A stretch of 64,000 nt of DNA from Fen-455 sp050012675 (GCA_050012675.1 JBEKGS010000003.1:1-64000), one strand, 5' to 3'. Shown: positions 34,043 to 43,803, numbered from the stretch's first letter. The notes: generated from the letters alone by a model not told the origin. Program-made: numbers and translations.

Positions 34043-34083
34043 AACGCTACCGCCGCCACAGGCGCTTCGAGTCCGATTTCGAG

Positions 34084-34563
34084 ATGACGGGGCCAGGTTA
34101 CGACGTCCTGGTGGGGCTGCACGCGCTCAGTGCGGTGGTCGGATTCGGCGCCGTCGGGGTCTCGGGCACCTACGCCGCCCGAGCCCGGTCCGCCGCCGAG
34201 CCGCGGGGCGACGCCGGCCTCAGGCGCTACTTCCATCCGGGCACGAACTGGGCAGAGCGATGCTTGCTCGTGACTCCCGTGCTCGGCGCGATCGTGCTGT
34301 GGGCAGGTGACAGCTCTGCGGTCTCTGAGGTGTGGCCATGGATCGGGCTCGGCTGCTGGCTCGTCTCTGCGGGCGTCGCGTCCGGGCTGTGCTGGCCGGC
34401 CGAGCGTCGGGTCCAGGCCTTTTTCGCCGGTCCGCCCGAGGGGGGGGACCGGACTGGGCTTGTGGAGTTCCGTGAGGCGTGCCGAGCCCTGCAGTGGGGT
34501 GCGTCGGGCGTCTCGTTGTGCTTCCTGGTGGCTGTGGTTGTGATGATCTGGCAGCCCCGATGA
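34084..34563 (+). CDS. Small integral membrane protein (DUF2269-like)
   Basis: 159 aa with four hydrophobic segments: LVGLHALSAVVGFGAVGVSG, LLVTPVLGAIVLWAG, WPWIGLGCWLVSAGVASGL and GVSLCFLVAVVVMIW. The layout and the N-terminal His in GLHALSAV resemble DUF2269-type predicted membrane proteins. Function unknown. It lies between galT (divergent) and a secreted hydrolase; the ATG has no strong ribosome-binding site. Confidence 0.65.
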   Translation: MTGPGYDVLVGLHALSAVVGFGAVGVSGTYAARARSAAEPRGDAGLRRYFHPGTNWAERCLLVTPVLGAIVLWAGDSSAVSEVWPWIGLGCWLVSAGVASGLCWPAERRVQAFFAGPPEGGDRTGLVEFREACRALQWGASGVSLCFLVAVVVMIWQPR

Positions 34564-34625
34564 CGTCGTAGGGGCCCCGACCTCGCCTTTTGAGGGGCGC
34601 TGGCCCTCGTGGACCGGGCCGCCGG

Positions 34626-34631
34626 TAGATT
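34626..34631 (+). promoter_or_regulatory. Candidate -10 element for the lipoprotein hydrolase gene
   Basis: TAGATT ends 8 nt before the GTG at 34640. Confidence 0.4.
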
Positions 34632-34639
34632 TGCCAGCC

Positions 34640-35875
34640 GTGGAGGCCCAGGCGACCCGGCGGGTTCGTGTGCCCGGCCCCAACCCGGCAAAGGCGCGCG
34701 CCATCCTCGTCGTTCTGGTCGCCGCCGGGGTCCTTGCGGCCTGCTCGTCGACGGCCGCGGTCGCCAACACCGGCGCGAAGTCGCATGCGAACCCCGATCA
34801 TGCCAGACGACAAGACGGCGACGGGCGATCCGGCGACGCCGGCGGAACCGGCCTTGCAAGTCATGTTCGGATAGCGGGCAGGCAACCGTCCACGTTCGGC
34901 GTCGGCTTGTCGATAGCGACCTGGGAAGAGGTGCACGGCTCGACGGAGAACTTCTACGAGGGCACCAGCCAGCCGGGACGCGTGATGCAAGTCGAGATCC
35001 TGTACCCGACCCTTGCTGCCAAGCCCCCGGCGGTTCTGGCCTGGGCACCACCCGCCTACCGTTACGGCCCGTACCCGGTCGTCGTGTTCGCCCACGGCTA
35101 CGACGTGGACCCCAACACCTATCGCGCGCTGCTCGCATCCTGGGCCGAGGCCGGCTACGTCGTCATCGCGCCCTTCTTCCCCGATACGAGCCTTCCCGCG
35201 GTCGAGGCCCAGCACGGGGTGGACACCGAGTCCGACATGTTCAACCAGCCCGGTGACGTCGCCTTCGTGGTTTCGGAGGTTTTCGCGGCCGCCCACGGTT
35301 CCCCGCCGCCCTACGCGGCCTATCTGACCGGACTGGTGGACCCGGCTCACCTCGTCCTCGCCGGCCAGTCCGACGGCGCCGACACCGTTGCCGCACTGCT
35401 TTACGACCGCGCGTACGCGAGAGTCCGCGCCACGATGGCCGTTCAGCCGACAGCGGTGGCCCTGCTCTCGGGCGCCGAGTGGACCCGCGCCGAGGACGCC
35501 TACTCGGCGACGAGGGCCGGTGGGCCACCGGCGCTCGTCGTGCAGAGCCTGACGGACTCGTGCAACGTCCCTTCCGACAGCTCGGAGCTCTACGACATGT
35601 TGACGGGCGCCAAGTGGTTCCTTGCGCTGGCGGACGCCACTCACCTCGGTCCTTACGTCGGTGACGGTGCGGCGGCCGAGGTCGTGGAGAAGGTGACGAG
35701 GGGATTTTTCGATCTCGAGGTCGGCCGGGGCAAGGTCACGGCCGCGGCACTCGGGAGCGAAGGCGACGAGGCCGGAGTGAGCACGATCACCACCGCCGCC
35801 GCTGTGCCGTTCTACCCGGCACCGCCCTTTTTGCCCGGCGCCTGCTCCCCGCCTCCAGGAGCCCCGACAGATTGA
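34640..35875 (+). CDS. Secreted lipoprotein alpha/beta hydrolase
   Basis: About 411 aa. The N-terminal signal (AILVVLVAAGVLAACSS) has a lipobox with Cys at about residue 36, so the protein should be lipid-anchored outside the membrane. After a disordered stretch the alpha/beta hydrolase core shows PYPVVVFAHGYDVDP (oxyanion region), the nucleophile in LAGQSDGADT, Asp in VQSLTDSCN and His in DATHLGPY. This fits the dienelactone hydrolase/cutinase-like group; the substrate is unknown. GTG at 34640 follows TAGATT by 8 nt; TTG at 34631 is an alternative. Its stop overlaps the TTG of the next gene. Confidence 0.75.
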   Translation: MEAQATRRVRVPGPNPAKARAILVVLVAAGVLAACSSTAAVANTGAKSHANPDHARRQDGDGRSGDAGGTGLASHVRIAGRQPSTFGVGLSIATWEEVHGSTENFYEGTSQPGRVMQVEILYPTLAAKPPAVLAWAPPAYRYGPYPVVVFAHGYDVDPNTYRALLASWAEAGYVVIAPFFPDTSLPAVEAQHGVDTESDMFNQPGDVAFVVSEVFAAAHGSPPPYAAYLTGLVDPAHLVLAGQSDGADTVAALLYDRAYARVRATMAVQPTAVALLSGAEWTRAEDAYSATRAGGPPALVVQSLTDSCNVPSDSSELYDMLTGAKWFLALADATHLGPYVGDGAAAEVVEKVTRGFFDLEVGRGKVTAAALGSEGDEAGVSTITTAAAVPFYPAPPFLPGACSPPPGAPTD

Positions 35876-37008
35876 CCGACCAAGAGCGCGACCGGGTTGT
35901 CTATCTCGACCACGCCTCCACCACGCCCATGCGCGCGGAGGCGCGCGCGGCCATGGCGCCGTTCCTTTCCGACGCCTACGGCAACGCCTCCGGTGGCCAC
36001 CGCCTCGCGAGAGCCGCCCGGCTCGCCCTCGACGACGCCCGGGAGGTGCTCGCCGGGCTGTTAGGGGCTAGCCCTTCCGAGGTCGTGTTCACGAGCGGTG
36101 GCACCGAAGCCGACAACCTTGCGGTCCTCGGCACGGCCAACGGGCCTGGCACGTCAGTGTGCAGCGCCGTCGAGCACCCTGCGGTGCTCGAGGCGTGCCG
36201 GGCCGTCGGGGCCAGCGTGGTCGGCGTCGACCGACTCGGTGTCGTGGACCTCGACGCGCTCGCAGCCGTGCTCGACGACAAGGTGCGCCTCGTGTCGGTG
36301 ATGCTCGTCAACAACGAGACGGGAGTGCGCCAGCCCCTCGACAGCGTCGTGTCGCTCGTCCGCAAGCGTGCTCCGTCCGCCCTCGTGCACACCGACGCCG
36401 TGCAGGCCTTCGGCTGGCTCGACGTCGCCTGCCTCACGGCCGGGGCGGACCTTGTGAGCGTGAGCGCGCACAAGTTCGGAGGGCCGAAGGGTGTGGGAGC
36501 GCTCGTCGTCCGGCGCCAGGCGGTGCTTCGACCCATCTTGAGAGGCGGGCCGCAGGAACACGAACGCCGGGCCGGTACCGAGAACGTCGCCGGCGCGGTG
36601 GCCATGGCGGCGGCGGCAAAAGCCACTGCACGCGATCGCGAGAGCTCAGCCCGACTCGTCCGGGAGCTCTCCACGCGACTCGTTGACGGGATCCTGGCGG
36701 CTGTTCCCGGCGTACACGAGGCCGTGCCACGACAGGACCGCATCGACGCGATCTGCAATCTCGGTGTCGAGGGGGTCGAGGCCGAGGAGCTGCTCGTGGT
36801 CCTCGACGAGCTCGGGATCTGCGCTTCGGCAGGATCGGCGTGCGCCAGCGGTGCCATCGAGCCGAGCCACGTGCTGTTGGCGATGGGCCGGACGGCCGAG
36901 GAGGCGAGACGCCACGTGAGGCTCTCCCTCGGTCATGCGACGACGGCTGCGGACATCGACAAGGCGCTCGTCGCCTTCCCCGAGGCGGTCGGGCGGCTGC
37001 GCGCCTGA
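35872..37008 (+). CDS. iscS: Cysteine desulfurase (NifS/IscS family)
   Basis: PLP enzyme that mobilises sulfur from cysteine as a protein persulfide, 378 aa. YLDHASTTPMRAEA at the N-terminus, the PLP lysine in SVSAHKFGGPKGVG, and the catalytic Cys in GSACASGAIEPSH. The short loop around the Cys (SACASG) is the IscS-like class I type. It starts TTG, overlapping the lipoprotein stop (TTGA). mnmA follows, and this enzyme is the likely sulfur donor for tRNA thiolation. Confidence 0.94.
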   Translation: MTDQERDRVVYLDHASTTPMRAEARAAMAPFLSDAYGNASGGHRLARAARLALDDAREVLAGLLGASPSEVVFTSGGTEADNLAVLGTANGPGTSVCSAVEHPAVLEACRAVGASVVGVDRLGVVDLDALAAVLDDKVRLVSVMLVNNETGVRQPLDSVVSLVRKRAPSALVHTDAVQAFGWLDVACLTAGADLVSVSAHKFGGPKGVGALVVRRQAVLRPILRGGPQEHERRAGTENVAGAVAMAAAAKATARDRESSARLVRELSTRLVDGILAAVPGVHEAVPRQDRIDAICNLGVEGVEAEELLVVLDELGICASAGSACASGAIEPSHVLLAMGRTAEEARRHVRLSLGHATTAADIDKALVAFPEAVGRLRA

Positions 37009-37051
37009 GAAGGCCTTGCGGGCGCGGTGCGCCCGGGCCCCGGCGCTCTGC

Positions 37052-37057
37052 GACAAT
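37052..37057 (+). promoter_or_regulatory. Candidate -10 element for leaderless mnmA
   Basis: GACAAT (4/6 consensus) followed by exactly 6 nt and the GTG at 37064. Confidence 0.45.
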
Positions 37058-37063
37058 TGGGGC

Positions 37064-38107
37064 GTGCGGGTGCTCGTAGGACTCTCAGGTGGAGTTGACT
37101 CGTCGGTCGCGGCGGCGATGCTGGCCGAAGAGGGTCATGACGTCGTGGCGGCCACCATGAAGCTCTGGGGCGGCGCAGGCGACTCGGGGTGCTGTTCGGT
37201 GGGCGACGTCGACGACGCGCGGCGCGTCGCGACGCGGCTTTCCATCGACCATCACGTCTTCAACTTCGCCGAAGATTTCGAGCGCAAGGTCGTAGCGCCC
37301 TACGCCGAGGCGCACGCCCGCGGCCTCACCCCCAATCCCTGTGTGGAGTGCAACCGGCACCTGAAGTTCCGCCGCTTTCTCGACCGCGCCGTGCGGCTCG
37401 GCTTCGACGCGGTGGCGACAGGTCACCATGCCCGCGTCCTTAAGGACGACGACGGCCGCCCGAGACTTCTCCGTGGGCGTGACACTGCAAAGGACCAGTC
37501 CTACGTGCTGTCCATGCTCACTGTCAGGGAGCTCACCCGGGTTCTGCTCCCGGTCGGCGAGCTCACAAAGAGCCAGGTCCGTGCGCGTGCCGCGGCGTTG
37601 GGCCTGCCGACGGCAGCCAAGCCCGACAGCCAGGAGGTGTGTTTCATCGCCGCAGGGCCCGGACAGGGCCCGCGCGAGCGCTTTCTCGCCCAACGAATCG
37701 AGTTGCACCCGGGACGCGTCGTCGACGGCGCGTCCGGATCCGTCCTCGGCACCGTCGCCGCCCTCGAGCTCGTCACCGTGGGCCAGCGCCGCGGCCTCGG
37801 GGCCTCGGCCTGCGGACCGCGTTACGCGCTCGCGGTCGATGCGGGGTCGGCCACCGTGACCGTCGGGTCAGCGCACGACCTGCTCACAGACGGGGTCGAG
37901 CTCACCGGGCGCACGTGGGTTGCGAGCCCTCTTCCCGAGGGTGCCTCGGTTCTCGCCCAGCTGAGCGCGCACGGCCGCCCGCTACCCGCCGAGCTCACCG
38001 GCACAGGGCTGCGGTATCTCGACGGCCCGCAGCGTCGTGTCGCACCCGGCCAGACGGTTGCGCTCTACGTAGACGACGAGGTCGTAGGTTCGGGCATAGC
38101 CGCATGA
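37064..38107 (+). CDS. mnmA: tRNA-specific 2-thiouridylase MnmA
   Basis: Adenylates and thiolates U34 of tRNA-Lys/Glu/Gln using sulfur relayed from a cysteine desulfurase, 347 aa. PP-loop VGLSGGVDSSVAAAML at the N-terminus, first catalytic Cys in NPCVECNRHLKF, GRDTAKDQSYVL, and the second catalytic Cys in PDSQEVCFI. The GTG at 37064 gives a start directly at MRVLVGLSGG. It is 55 nt after the desulfurase. Confidence 0.96.
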   Translation: MRVLVGLSGGVDSSVAAAMLAEEGHDVVAATMKLWGGAGDSGCCSVGDVDDARRVATRLSIDHHVFNFAEDFERKVVAPYAEAHARGLTPNPCVECNRHLKFRRFLDRAVRLGFDAVATGHHARVLKDDDGRPRLLRGRDTAKDQSYVLSMLTVRELTRVLLPVGELTKSQVRARAAALGLPTAAKPDSQEVCFIAAGPGQGPRERFLAQRIELHPGRVVDGASGSVLGTVAALELVTVGQRRGLGASACGPRYALAVDAGSATVTVGSAHDLLTDGVELTGRTWVASPLPEGASVLAQLSAHGRPLPAELTGTGLRYLDGPQRRVAPGQTVALYVDDEVVGSGIAA

Positions 38108-38240
38108 GCTTCCTGTCCTGGTCGGCCGCGTCGCCTCGGATCCTCGCCAGCAGGCCGTTTCAATGGTCGCGCTCCTCGCGCTCGCGGTCCCTGCCGTAAG
38201 CGGTCATGACCGAGACGGCGAGGTCGGCCGTCCCGCGGCC

Positions 38241-39281
38241 TCAGAAGGTGGCGGTATCGATCACGAAGCGGTAGCGGACGTCGCTGTCGACGACCCGGTC
38301 GTAGGCGACGTCGATCTGATCCGCGCTTATGACCTCGATATCAGCCCCCAAGCCGTGCTCGGCACAGAAATTCAGCATTTCCTGGGTCTGGCTTATGCCA
38401 CCGATTGACGATCCCGCCAAGCTCTGCCGGTTCGACATCAGCGAGGAAGCCGGCACCGAAAGAGGCTCCGGCGGTGCGCCGACATTGACCAACGTGCCGT
38501 CGAGCCGCAGCAACGACAGGTACGAGCCCATGGGCAGCGGCGCCGACACGGTGCTGACGATGAGGTCGAAATGGCGCTTGAGCTGCTTGAAAGTAGCAGC
38601 GTCGCTTGTGGCGTAGTAGTGATCGGCTCCCAGCGCCTTGCCGTCGGCCTTCTTCGAAAGGCTCTTGGAGAGCACAGAGACCTCGGCCCCCAGGGCGTGG
38701 GCGATCTTGACGCCCATGTGGCCGAGGCCACCGAGTCCGACGATCGCGACCGAGGTACCAGCACCGGCACCCCAGTGCCTGAGCGGCGAGTACAACGTGA
38801 TACCCGCACAAAGAAGCGGCGCGGCCACATCGAGGTCGATGCCGTCGGGGATGGCGAGCACGAAGTCCTGGTCGACGACGATGTGGGTGGAATAGCCACC
38901 CTCGGTGGGCCGACCGTCCTTGCCGATGTCGTTGTAGGTGTACACGGGCCCGTTCATGCAGTACTGCTGTTCACCGGCGAGGCAGTTGTCGCACTCTCGA
39001 CAGGAGTCGACCATGCAGCCGACGCCGACCCGGTCCCCGGTGGCGTGCTTGGTCACACCGGTGCCTATCTCTTCGACGATGCCGGCGATCTCATGGCCGG
39101 GCACCAATGGGAAGGTGACCTCGCCCCACTCCCCGCGGGCGGTGTGGATGTCGGAGTGGCAGATCCCGGCGTAGGCGATTCTGATAAGGACGTCTCCGGG
39201 CCCCAGCTCCCGACGCTGAATGGTCGTCTTCTGGAACGGAGCCTTGCGGCCCGGTGTGGCGTAGGCGGTGACAGGACGCAT
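38241..39281 (-). CDS. Zinc-dependent alcohol dehydrogenase
   Basis: MDR-family NAD(P)-dependent alcohol dehydrogenase, 346 aa. Catalytic zinc ligands are in YAGICHSDIHTARGEW and PGHEIAGIV; the structural zinc Cys cluster is CRECDNCLAGEQQYC. The cofactor motif is VAIVGLGGLGHMG. The sequence is closest to the YahK/cinnamyl-alcohol-dehydrogenase group, generally NADPH-preferring with aldehydes. The ATG at 39281 has GAGGAGA about 10 nt upstream; an ATG at 39299 would overlap that site. Confidence 0.92.
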   Translation of the reverse strand: MRPVTAYATPGRKAPFQKTTIQRRELGPGDVLIRIAYAGICHSDIHTARGEWGEVTFPLVPGHEIAGIVEEIGTGVTKHATGDRVGVGCMVDSCRECDNCLAGEQQYCMNGPVYTYNDIGKDGRPTEGGYSTHIVVDQDFVLAIPDGIDLDVAAPLLCAGITLYSPLRHWGAGAGTSVAIVGLGGLGHMGVKIAHALGAEVSVLSKSLSKKADGKALGADHYYATSDAATFKQLKRHFDLIVSTVSAPLPMGSYLSLLRLDGTLVNVGAPPEPLSVPASSLMSNRQSLAGSSIGGISQTQEMLNFCAEHGLGADIEVISADQIDVAYDRVVDSDVRYRFVIDTATF

Positions 39282-39475
39282 CTGCTGCTGTCTCCTCATG
39301 TGGTCTGAAGCTTTGTCAGGGGGTCGTCCCGCTCGGCGGAAGGGTCGTGGCACCGCCGTGGTCGCGGGCCTGCGGCGCGGGCTGCGCGCACCGCAGGCAG
39401 CTGCGATTGTATGTGGCGCGGACGACCAGCCTGAAGCCGGGCCCGCCATCCGCCCGGTGGGCGCGGGTCTCGCCC

Positions 39476-39481
39476 TACCAT
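39476..39481 (+). promoter_or_regulatory. Candidate -10 element for ligA
   Basis: TACCAT followed by 7 nt and the GTG at 39489. Confidence 0.45.
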
Positions 39482-39488
39482 CCTCGGC

Positions 39489-41528
39489 GTGAGCAGGGAG
39501 TCGAGTGGAGTGCCCGATGATGCGTCGGCCCGAGTCGTCGAGCTGCGGGCGCTCATCAAGCGCTACGACGCGCAGTACTACCTCGAGAACGCCTCGGAGA
39601 TACCCGACGCCGGGTACGACGCGCTGAAGGACGAGCTCTTCGCGCTCGAGGAGCGATATCCCCAGCTCGTGGAGGCAGGCTCACCGACCCAGACGGTTGG
39701 CGTCGCGCCTTCGGCGCTGTTCGCGCCCGTCACCCACGCCACGCCCATGATGAGTCTCGACAAGGTCACAACACTCGAGGAGATCCTCGCCTGGGGCTCC
39801 CGGCTGCAAAAGCTGTTGGCTCCCGAGGACGGATCGCCCTTCGTCTGTGAGCCGAAGATCGACGGCTTGTCGATCTCGCTCACCTACGAGCGCGGCCGCC
39901 TCGTGCGCGGCGCAACCCGTGGTGACGGACGAGTCGGTGAGGACGTGACCGCGAACGTGTGCACGCTTGGCGCGATCCCCGGCGAGCTCGCGTTGTCCGC
40001 GGGCGAGACCCCTGAGATGCTCGAGATCCGGGGCGAGGTCTACTTCCCGGTCGCGGCCTTCGAGGACCTGAATCGTCGCCAGGCCGCGGCAGGACTTCGA
40101 CCCTTTTCCAATCCACGAAACGCCGCTGCGGGCTCGCTTCGCCAGAAGGACTCTGCGGTCACGGCGAGTCGAGCGCTCGGGGCCTTCTTCTACCAGGTGG
40201 ACGGGATGGCTGGTCTTGCGACCCAGTCGAGCGCTTTGGACCTGCTCCGCCGCGCGGGCCTGCCCGTCAACCCGGAGACAACCGTCGTGGCCGATCTCGA
40301 GGCGGTGTTCGCGTACTGCCGGGACCTCGAGTCGCGACGACACGGGCTCGGCTACGAGATCGACGGGGTCGTCGTGAAAGTAGAGGACCGGGCGCTGCAC
40401 TTGCGGCTCGGGGCGACTTCCCACGCCCCTCGGTGGGCGGTGGCGTACAAGTTCCCGCCCGAAGAACAGGCCACGCTGCTCGAGGACATATTGGTGTCCA
40501 TAGGACGTACCGGCCGCGCGACACCGTTCGCGAAGCTGCGAGCTGTTCGGGTCGCCGGTTCGGTGGTCGAGCTGGCAACCTTGCACAACGAGGACCAGGT
40601 CCGGCTGAAAGACGTCCGCCCCGGTGACACGGTGGTGGTTCGCAAGGCCGGAGACGTCATCCCCGAAGTCGTCGGCCCCGTGCTGAGCGCCCGGGCGTCC
40701 GGCTCGGTGCCGTGGGCCTTCCCGAAGACCTGCCCCAGTTGCAACAGCCCGCTCGTCCGACTCGAGGGGGAGAGCGACACCTACTGCATCAACGCAGACT
40801 GCCCCGCACAAACGGTTCAGCGGATCGTTCACTTCGCCTCGCGCGGAGCCATGGACATCGAAGGCCTCGGTGAGCAAAGGGTCGCGCAGTTCGTCGCCGC
40901 CGGCCTGTTGTCCGATGCTGCCGACTTGTACCGGCTCGGCGTGGCGGACCTCGTCGGTCTCGAAGGCTTCGGCGAGCTGTCGGCGGTGAACCTCGTGGCG
41001 GCCGTCGACCAGTCCCGCTCGAGGCCCCTCGCCAACTTGCTGACTGCGCTTGGCATCCGCCACGTGGGTGGAACCGTCGCGGCCGGCCTGGCTTCGCGCT
41101 TCGGGGACCTCGATCGGATCATGTCGGCTTCCGAGGACGAGCTCGCTCGCGTCGAGGGCATCGGGGCCGTGATCGCCGCGAGCCTGGCCCGGTATTTCGC
41201 CTCGGAAGCCAATAGGGCGATGATCGAGCGGCTCCGGTCGGGCGGCGTGCGCTTCGGCGCCGCCGGGCGTCCTCAACTGCCCCAGGGCCTCGTCGGCATG
41301 TCCATCGTCGTGACGGGCACCTTGGGTGGGTTCAGTCGTGAGGATGCAGAGGCGGCCATCATCGACCGCGGTGGCAAGTCGCCCGGCTCGGTGTCAGCCA
41401 AGACGACCGCCGTCGTCGTCGGCGACAATCCCGGGGCGGCCAAGCTGACCAAGGCCGAGGCCCTCGGGGTCCCGATCCTCGACGAGCAGGGTTTCGTGAG
41501 GCTGCTGGAGACAGGAGAGCTGCCATAG
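39489..41528 (+). CDS. ligA: NAD-dependent DNA ligase
   Basis: Seals nicks in replication and repair using NAD, 679 aa, full length. Domain Ia has YDAQYYLENASEIPDAGYD; the adenylated Lys is in CEPKIDGLSISL near residue 123. The OB fold, a four-Cys zinc finger (CPSCNSPL…CINADCPAQ near 414-440), helix-hairpin-helix repeats and a C-terminal BRCT domain (about 600-679) follow. It starts GTG with TACCAT 7 nt upstream. Confidence 0.97.
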   Translation: MSRESSGVPDDASARVVELRALIKRYDAQYYLENASEIPDAGYDALKDELFALEERYPQLVEAGSPTQTVGVAPSALFAPVTHATPMMSLDKVTTLEEILAWGSRLQKLLAPEDGSPFVCEPKIDGLSISLTYERGRLVRGATRGDGRVGEDVTANVCTLGAIPGELALSAGETPEMLEIRGEVYFPVAAFEDLNRRQAAAGLRPFSNPRNAAAGSLRQKDSAVTASRALGAFFYQVDGMAGLATQSSALDLLRRAGLPVNPETTVVADLEAVFAYCRDLESRRHGLGYEIDGVVVKVEDRALHLRLGATSHAPRWAVAYKFPPEEQATLLEDILVSIGRTGRATPFAKLRAVRVAGSVVELATLHNEDQVRLKDVRPGDTVVVRKAGDVIPEVVGPVLSARASGSVPWAFPKTCPSCNSPLVRLEGESDTYCINADCPAQTVQRIVHFASRGAMDIEGLGEQRVAQFVAAGLLSDAADLYRLGVADLVGLEGFGELSAVNLVAAVDQSRSRPLANLLTALGIRHVGGTVAAGLASRFGDLDRIMSASEDELARVEGIGAVIAASLARYFASEANRAMIERLRSGGVRFGAAGRPQLPQGLVGMSIVVTGTLGGFSREDAEAAIIDRGGKSPGSVSAKTTAVVVGDNPGAAKLTKAEALGVPILDEQGFVRLLETGELP

Positions 41529-41592
41529 CAGAGCCCGCGAAGTGCCCTCCACCGGTCGCGGGCCACCAACCGTTACCCTTTTCGTGATCTCC

Positions 41593-43620
41593 ATGTCGAG
41601 CGCTGTGGAACAGGTCGGCCGGGTCATTGGCGGCCGCTACCGACTACTCGCCGTGGTCGGCGCCGGTGCTTCGGCCCAAGTCTTCGCCGCCGACGACACG
41701 CGGCTCGGTCGACGCGTCGCAGTCAAGCTGCTCCACCCTGCCTTGGCCGGCGACTCCACTTTCTTGAGGAAGTTCCAGGCCGAGGCCCGACTGGCGGCAT
41801 CGCTCAACCATCCCAACGTCCTGCATGTCTACGACTGGGGCGATGAGGACGGCGTCCCGTATCTGGTGCTCGAGTACCTCGGCGGCGGGAGCTTGAGGTC
41901 CTTGTTGGACACCGGGCGCCTGCTCAGTCCCCAACAGGCGGCCGCGATCGGTGCCCAGGCCGCCCATGGTCTCGCCTACGCCCACCGGCGGGGGCTCGTC
42001 CACCGCGACATCAAGCCGGCCAACCTCCTTTTCGACGACGACGGGCGTCTTCTGGTGGCCGACTTCGGCCTTGCGCGCGCCCTCGCCGAGGCGGCGGTGA
42101 CCGAGCCTCTCGGCGCTGTCATGGGAACGGCCCGCTACGCCTCGCCCGAGCAGGTCGAGGGCCGCCCCGTCGACGACCGCACCGACGTCTATTCGCTGGC
42201 TCTCAGCCTGTACGAGTCGGTCACCGGGCGAGTGCCCTTTGCCGGGGACACGGCGGTGGCGACCCTGATGGCGCGCGTGGGGGCCGTGCTCCCGCCGGCC
42301 AGGGAGCTCGGGTCGCTCGCCCCGGTGCTGGCCCAGGCCACGATCTCGGAGCCCCTGGCTCGCCTGGACGCGGCCGCGCTCGCGCTCGAGCTCGAGATGC
42401 TGGTCCAGGAGCTCGATCCTGCCGAGCCCCTGCCGCTCAACAGGACCGATCTCGGCGTGGCCGTTCAGCCGCTCGGGCTCGATCAGGATCCGACCGAGCG
42501 CTTGGCTCCTGCTGGTTGGTCCGCCGTGTCGCCCGCACAGCCCGGGGTGCCGCCCCAGACCTCCCCGCCGCCGGCACAGGTCGCGCCGCTTCGGCCATCG
42601 CGGGAGGAAAGCGAGTCCCGGACAGCACACACGGGGTCGGCGCCTTCGTCGGCGCCCCTGCCCGGTGTGCGCCGGGTGCTCCCCGTGCCCGCGCCGTCCG
42701 CGCCGTTGAGCGAGGCCCCCCGGACGAGGCGCCGGCACCGCTGGCTGCCTTGGCTGCTGGCTCTGCTGGTGATCGAGCTCGCAGCCGGTGCAGGCGTTGT
42801 GGCGGCGTCCCGCCTCGTCTGGCGTCACGACACGGTCCCACGTGTGGTCGGTCTCGATGTCAGGGCCGCCGAAGCCGCCATCTCCAGGGCGGGCCTCACC
42901 CCGGAGATCTCCGGCGCCCGCTACAGCGGCACCGTCGCCTCCGGAACGGTCATCTCACAGCTTCCCCCAAGCGGCACGCGCGACAAGTCGGCGTCGATCG
43001 TGAAGATCGTCATGTCGCAGGGTCGTCACCCGACCGCGGTGCCGGACCTTGGGGGGATGGACGAGAAGCAGGCCGCCGCGGCGATCGGCAGGGCCCACCT
43101 CGTGGCGCGTTTCGTCGAGCGCTACAGCGAGGTCGTCGCCCGCGGGACGGTCGTGAGCTCGAGTGCACCTCAAGGTGCCAGGATGTTCTACGGCGGAACT
43201 CTCGAGGTCGTGATCTCGAGGGGCCCCGCGCCCCAAATGATCCCGGCGGACATGAGCGGTGGCGTACTCACATCCACGCAGGCGGACTCGGCGCTGACGG
43301 ACCTGCGCCTCACCCCGCAGAACGTGCAGCAGTACTCGACGTCGGTCCCCGCCGGGTACGTCATAAGCACGAGCCCCGCCCCCGGCCAGGTCGTCCCGGG
43401 TCATTCGACGGTGCGTGTCTTCGTGTCGGCAGGTCCGCCGTATGTGTCGGTCCCGACCCTCTACGGCGACTCGGTGGCGGTCGCCGAACAGTCGCTCAGC
43501 TCTCTCGGCCTGCAGTGGAGCCTCTACGGTCCACCGAGCGCGAACTTCGTGCTGAGCCAGCTCCCGGGCTCCGGGACCTCGGTGAGGGTCGGCACGACAG
43601 TGGTTCTCTACCTTTACTGA
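41593..43620 (+). CDS. PASTA-domain serine/threonine protein kinase (PknB-like)
   Basis: Membrane sensor kinase, 675 aa from ATG 41593; an in-frame GTG at 41584 or 41542 is possible. The kinase domain is intact: Gly loop VVGAGASAQVF, Lys in VAVKLLHP, HRDIKPAN, DFGLA and the YASPEQ segment. A Pro-rich linker leads to one membrane helix (WLPWLLALLVIELAAGAGVV, about 400-425). Four extracellular PASTA repeats complete the protein. This architecture responds to muropeptides or lipid II and controls cell-wall growth and division. No cognate phosphatase or FtsW gene is adjacent. Confidence 0.93.
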   Translation: MSSAVEQVGRVIGGRYRLLAVVGAGASAQVFAADDTRLGRRVAVKLLHPALAGDSTFLRKFQAEARLAASLNHPNVLHVYDWGDEDGVPYLVLEYLGGGSLRSLLDTGRLLSPQQAAAIGAQAAHGLAYAHRRGLVHRDIKPANLLFDDDGRLLVADFGLARALAEAAVTEPLGAVMGTARYASPEQVEGRPVDDRTDVYSLALSLYESVTGRVPFAGDTAVATLMARVGAVLPPARELGSLAPVLAQATISEPLARLDAAALALELEMLVQELDPAEPLPLNRTDLGVAVQPLGLDQDPTERLAPAGWSAVSPAQPGVPPQTSPPPAQVAPLRPSREESESRTAHTGSAPSSAPLPGVRRVLPVPAPSAPLSEAPRTRRRHRWLPWLLALLVIELAAGAGVVAASRLVWRHDTVPRVVGLDVRAAEAAISRAGLTPEISGARYSGTVASGTVISQLPPSGTRDKSASIVKIVMSQGRHPTAVPDLGGMDEKQAAAAIGRAHLVARFVERYSEVVARGTVVSSSAPQGARMFYGGTLEVVISRGPAPQMIPADMSGGVLTSTQADSALTDLRLTPQNVQQYSTSVPAGYVISTSPAPGQVVPGHSTVRVFVSAGPPYVSVPTLYGDSVAVAEQSLSSLGLQWSLYGPPSANFVLSQLPGSGTSVRVGTTVVLYLY

Positions 43621-43636
43621 GCTGATACTGAGCTGA

Positions 43637-43674
43637 CCGCGTCGGCCGGCGAGGTGGGCCCTTGTCCGACGCGG
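43637..43674 (+). terminator. Inverted repeat after the PASTA kinase, possible terminator
   Basis: CCGCGTCGG (43637-43645) and CCGACGCGG (43666-43674), perfect 9-bp arms with a 20-nt loop, 16 nt after the kinase stop. There is no T-run, so it may be a factor-assisted or weak terminator. Confidence 0.35.
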
Positions 43675-43803
43675 GGCCGCGCCCTTGCGGCTGCCTACGC
43701 CGTAGCCCGTTTGACCACGGGTGTCGCGTGCTGCCAACGTGGCGGTGCGCGCCGCGAGTTGGCGGGGCGATCGCAGGTTTACGAGCTAAGGAAGGGCACG
43801 GTC

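Noticed and set aside
38104..38199. 31-codon frame overlapping the mnmA stop by ATGA
   Set aside because: The overlap looks like coupling, but the peptide is Ser/Arg-rich without any motif and ends before the convergent dehydrogenase. Kept only as a possible remnant.
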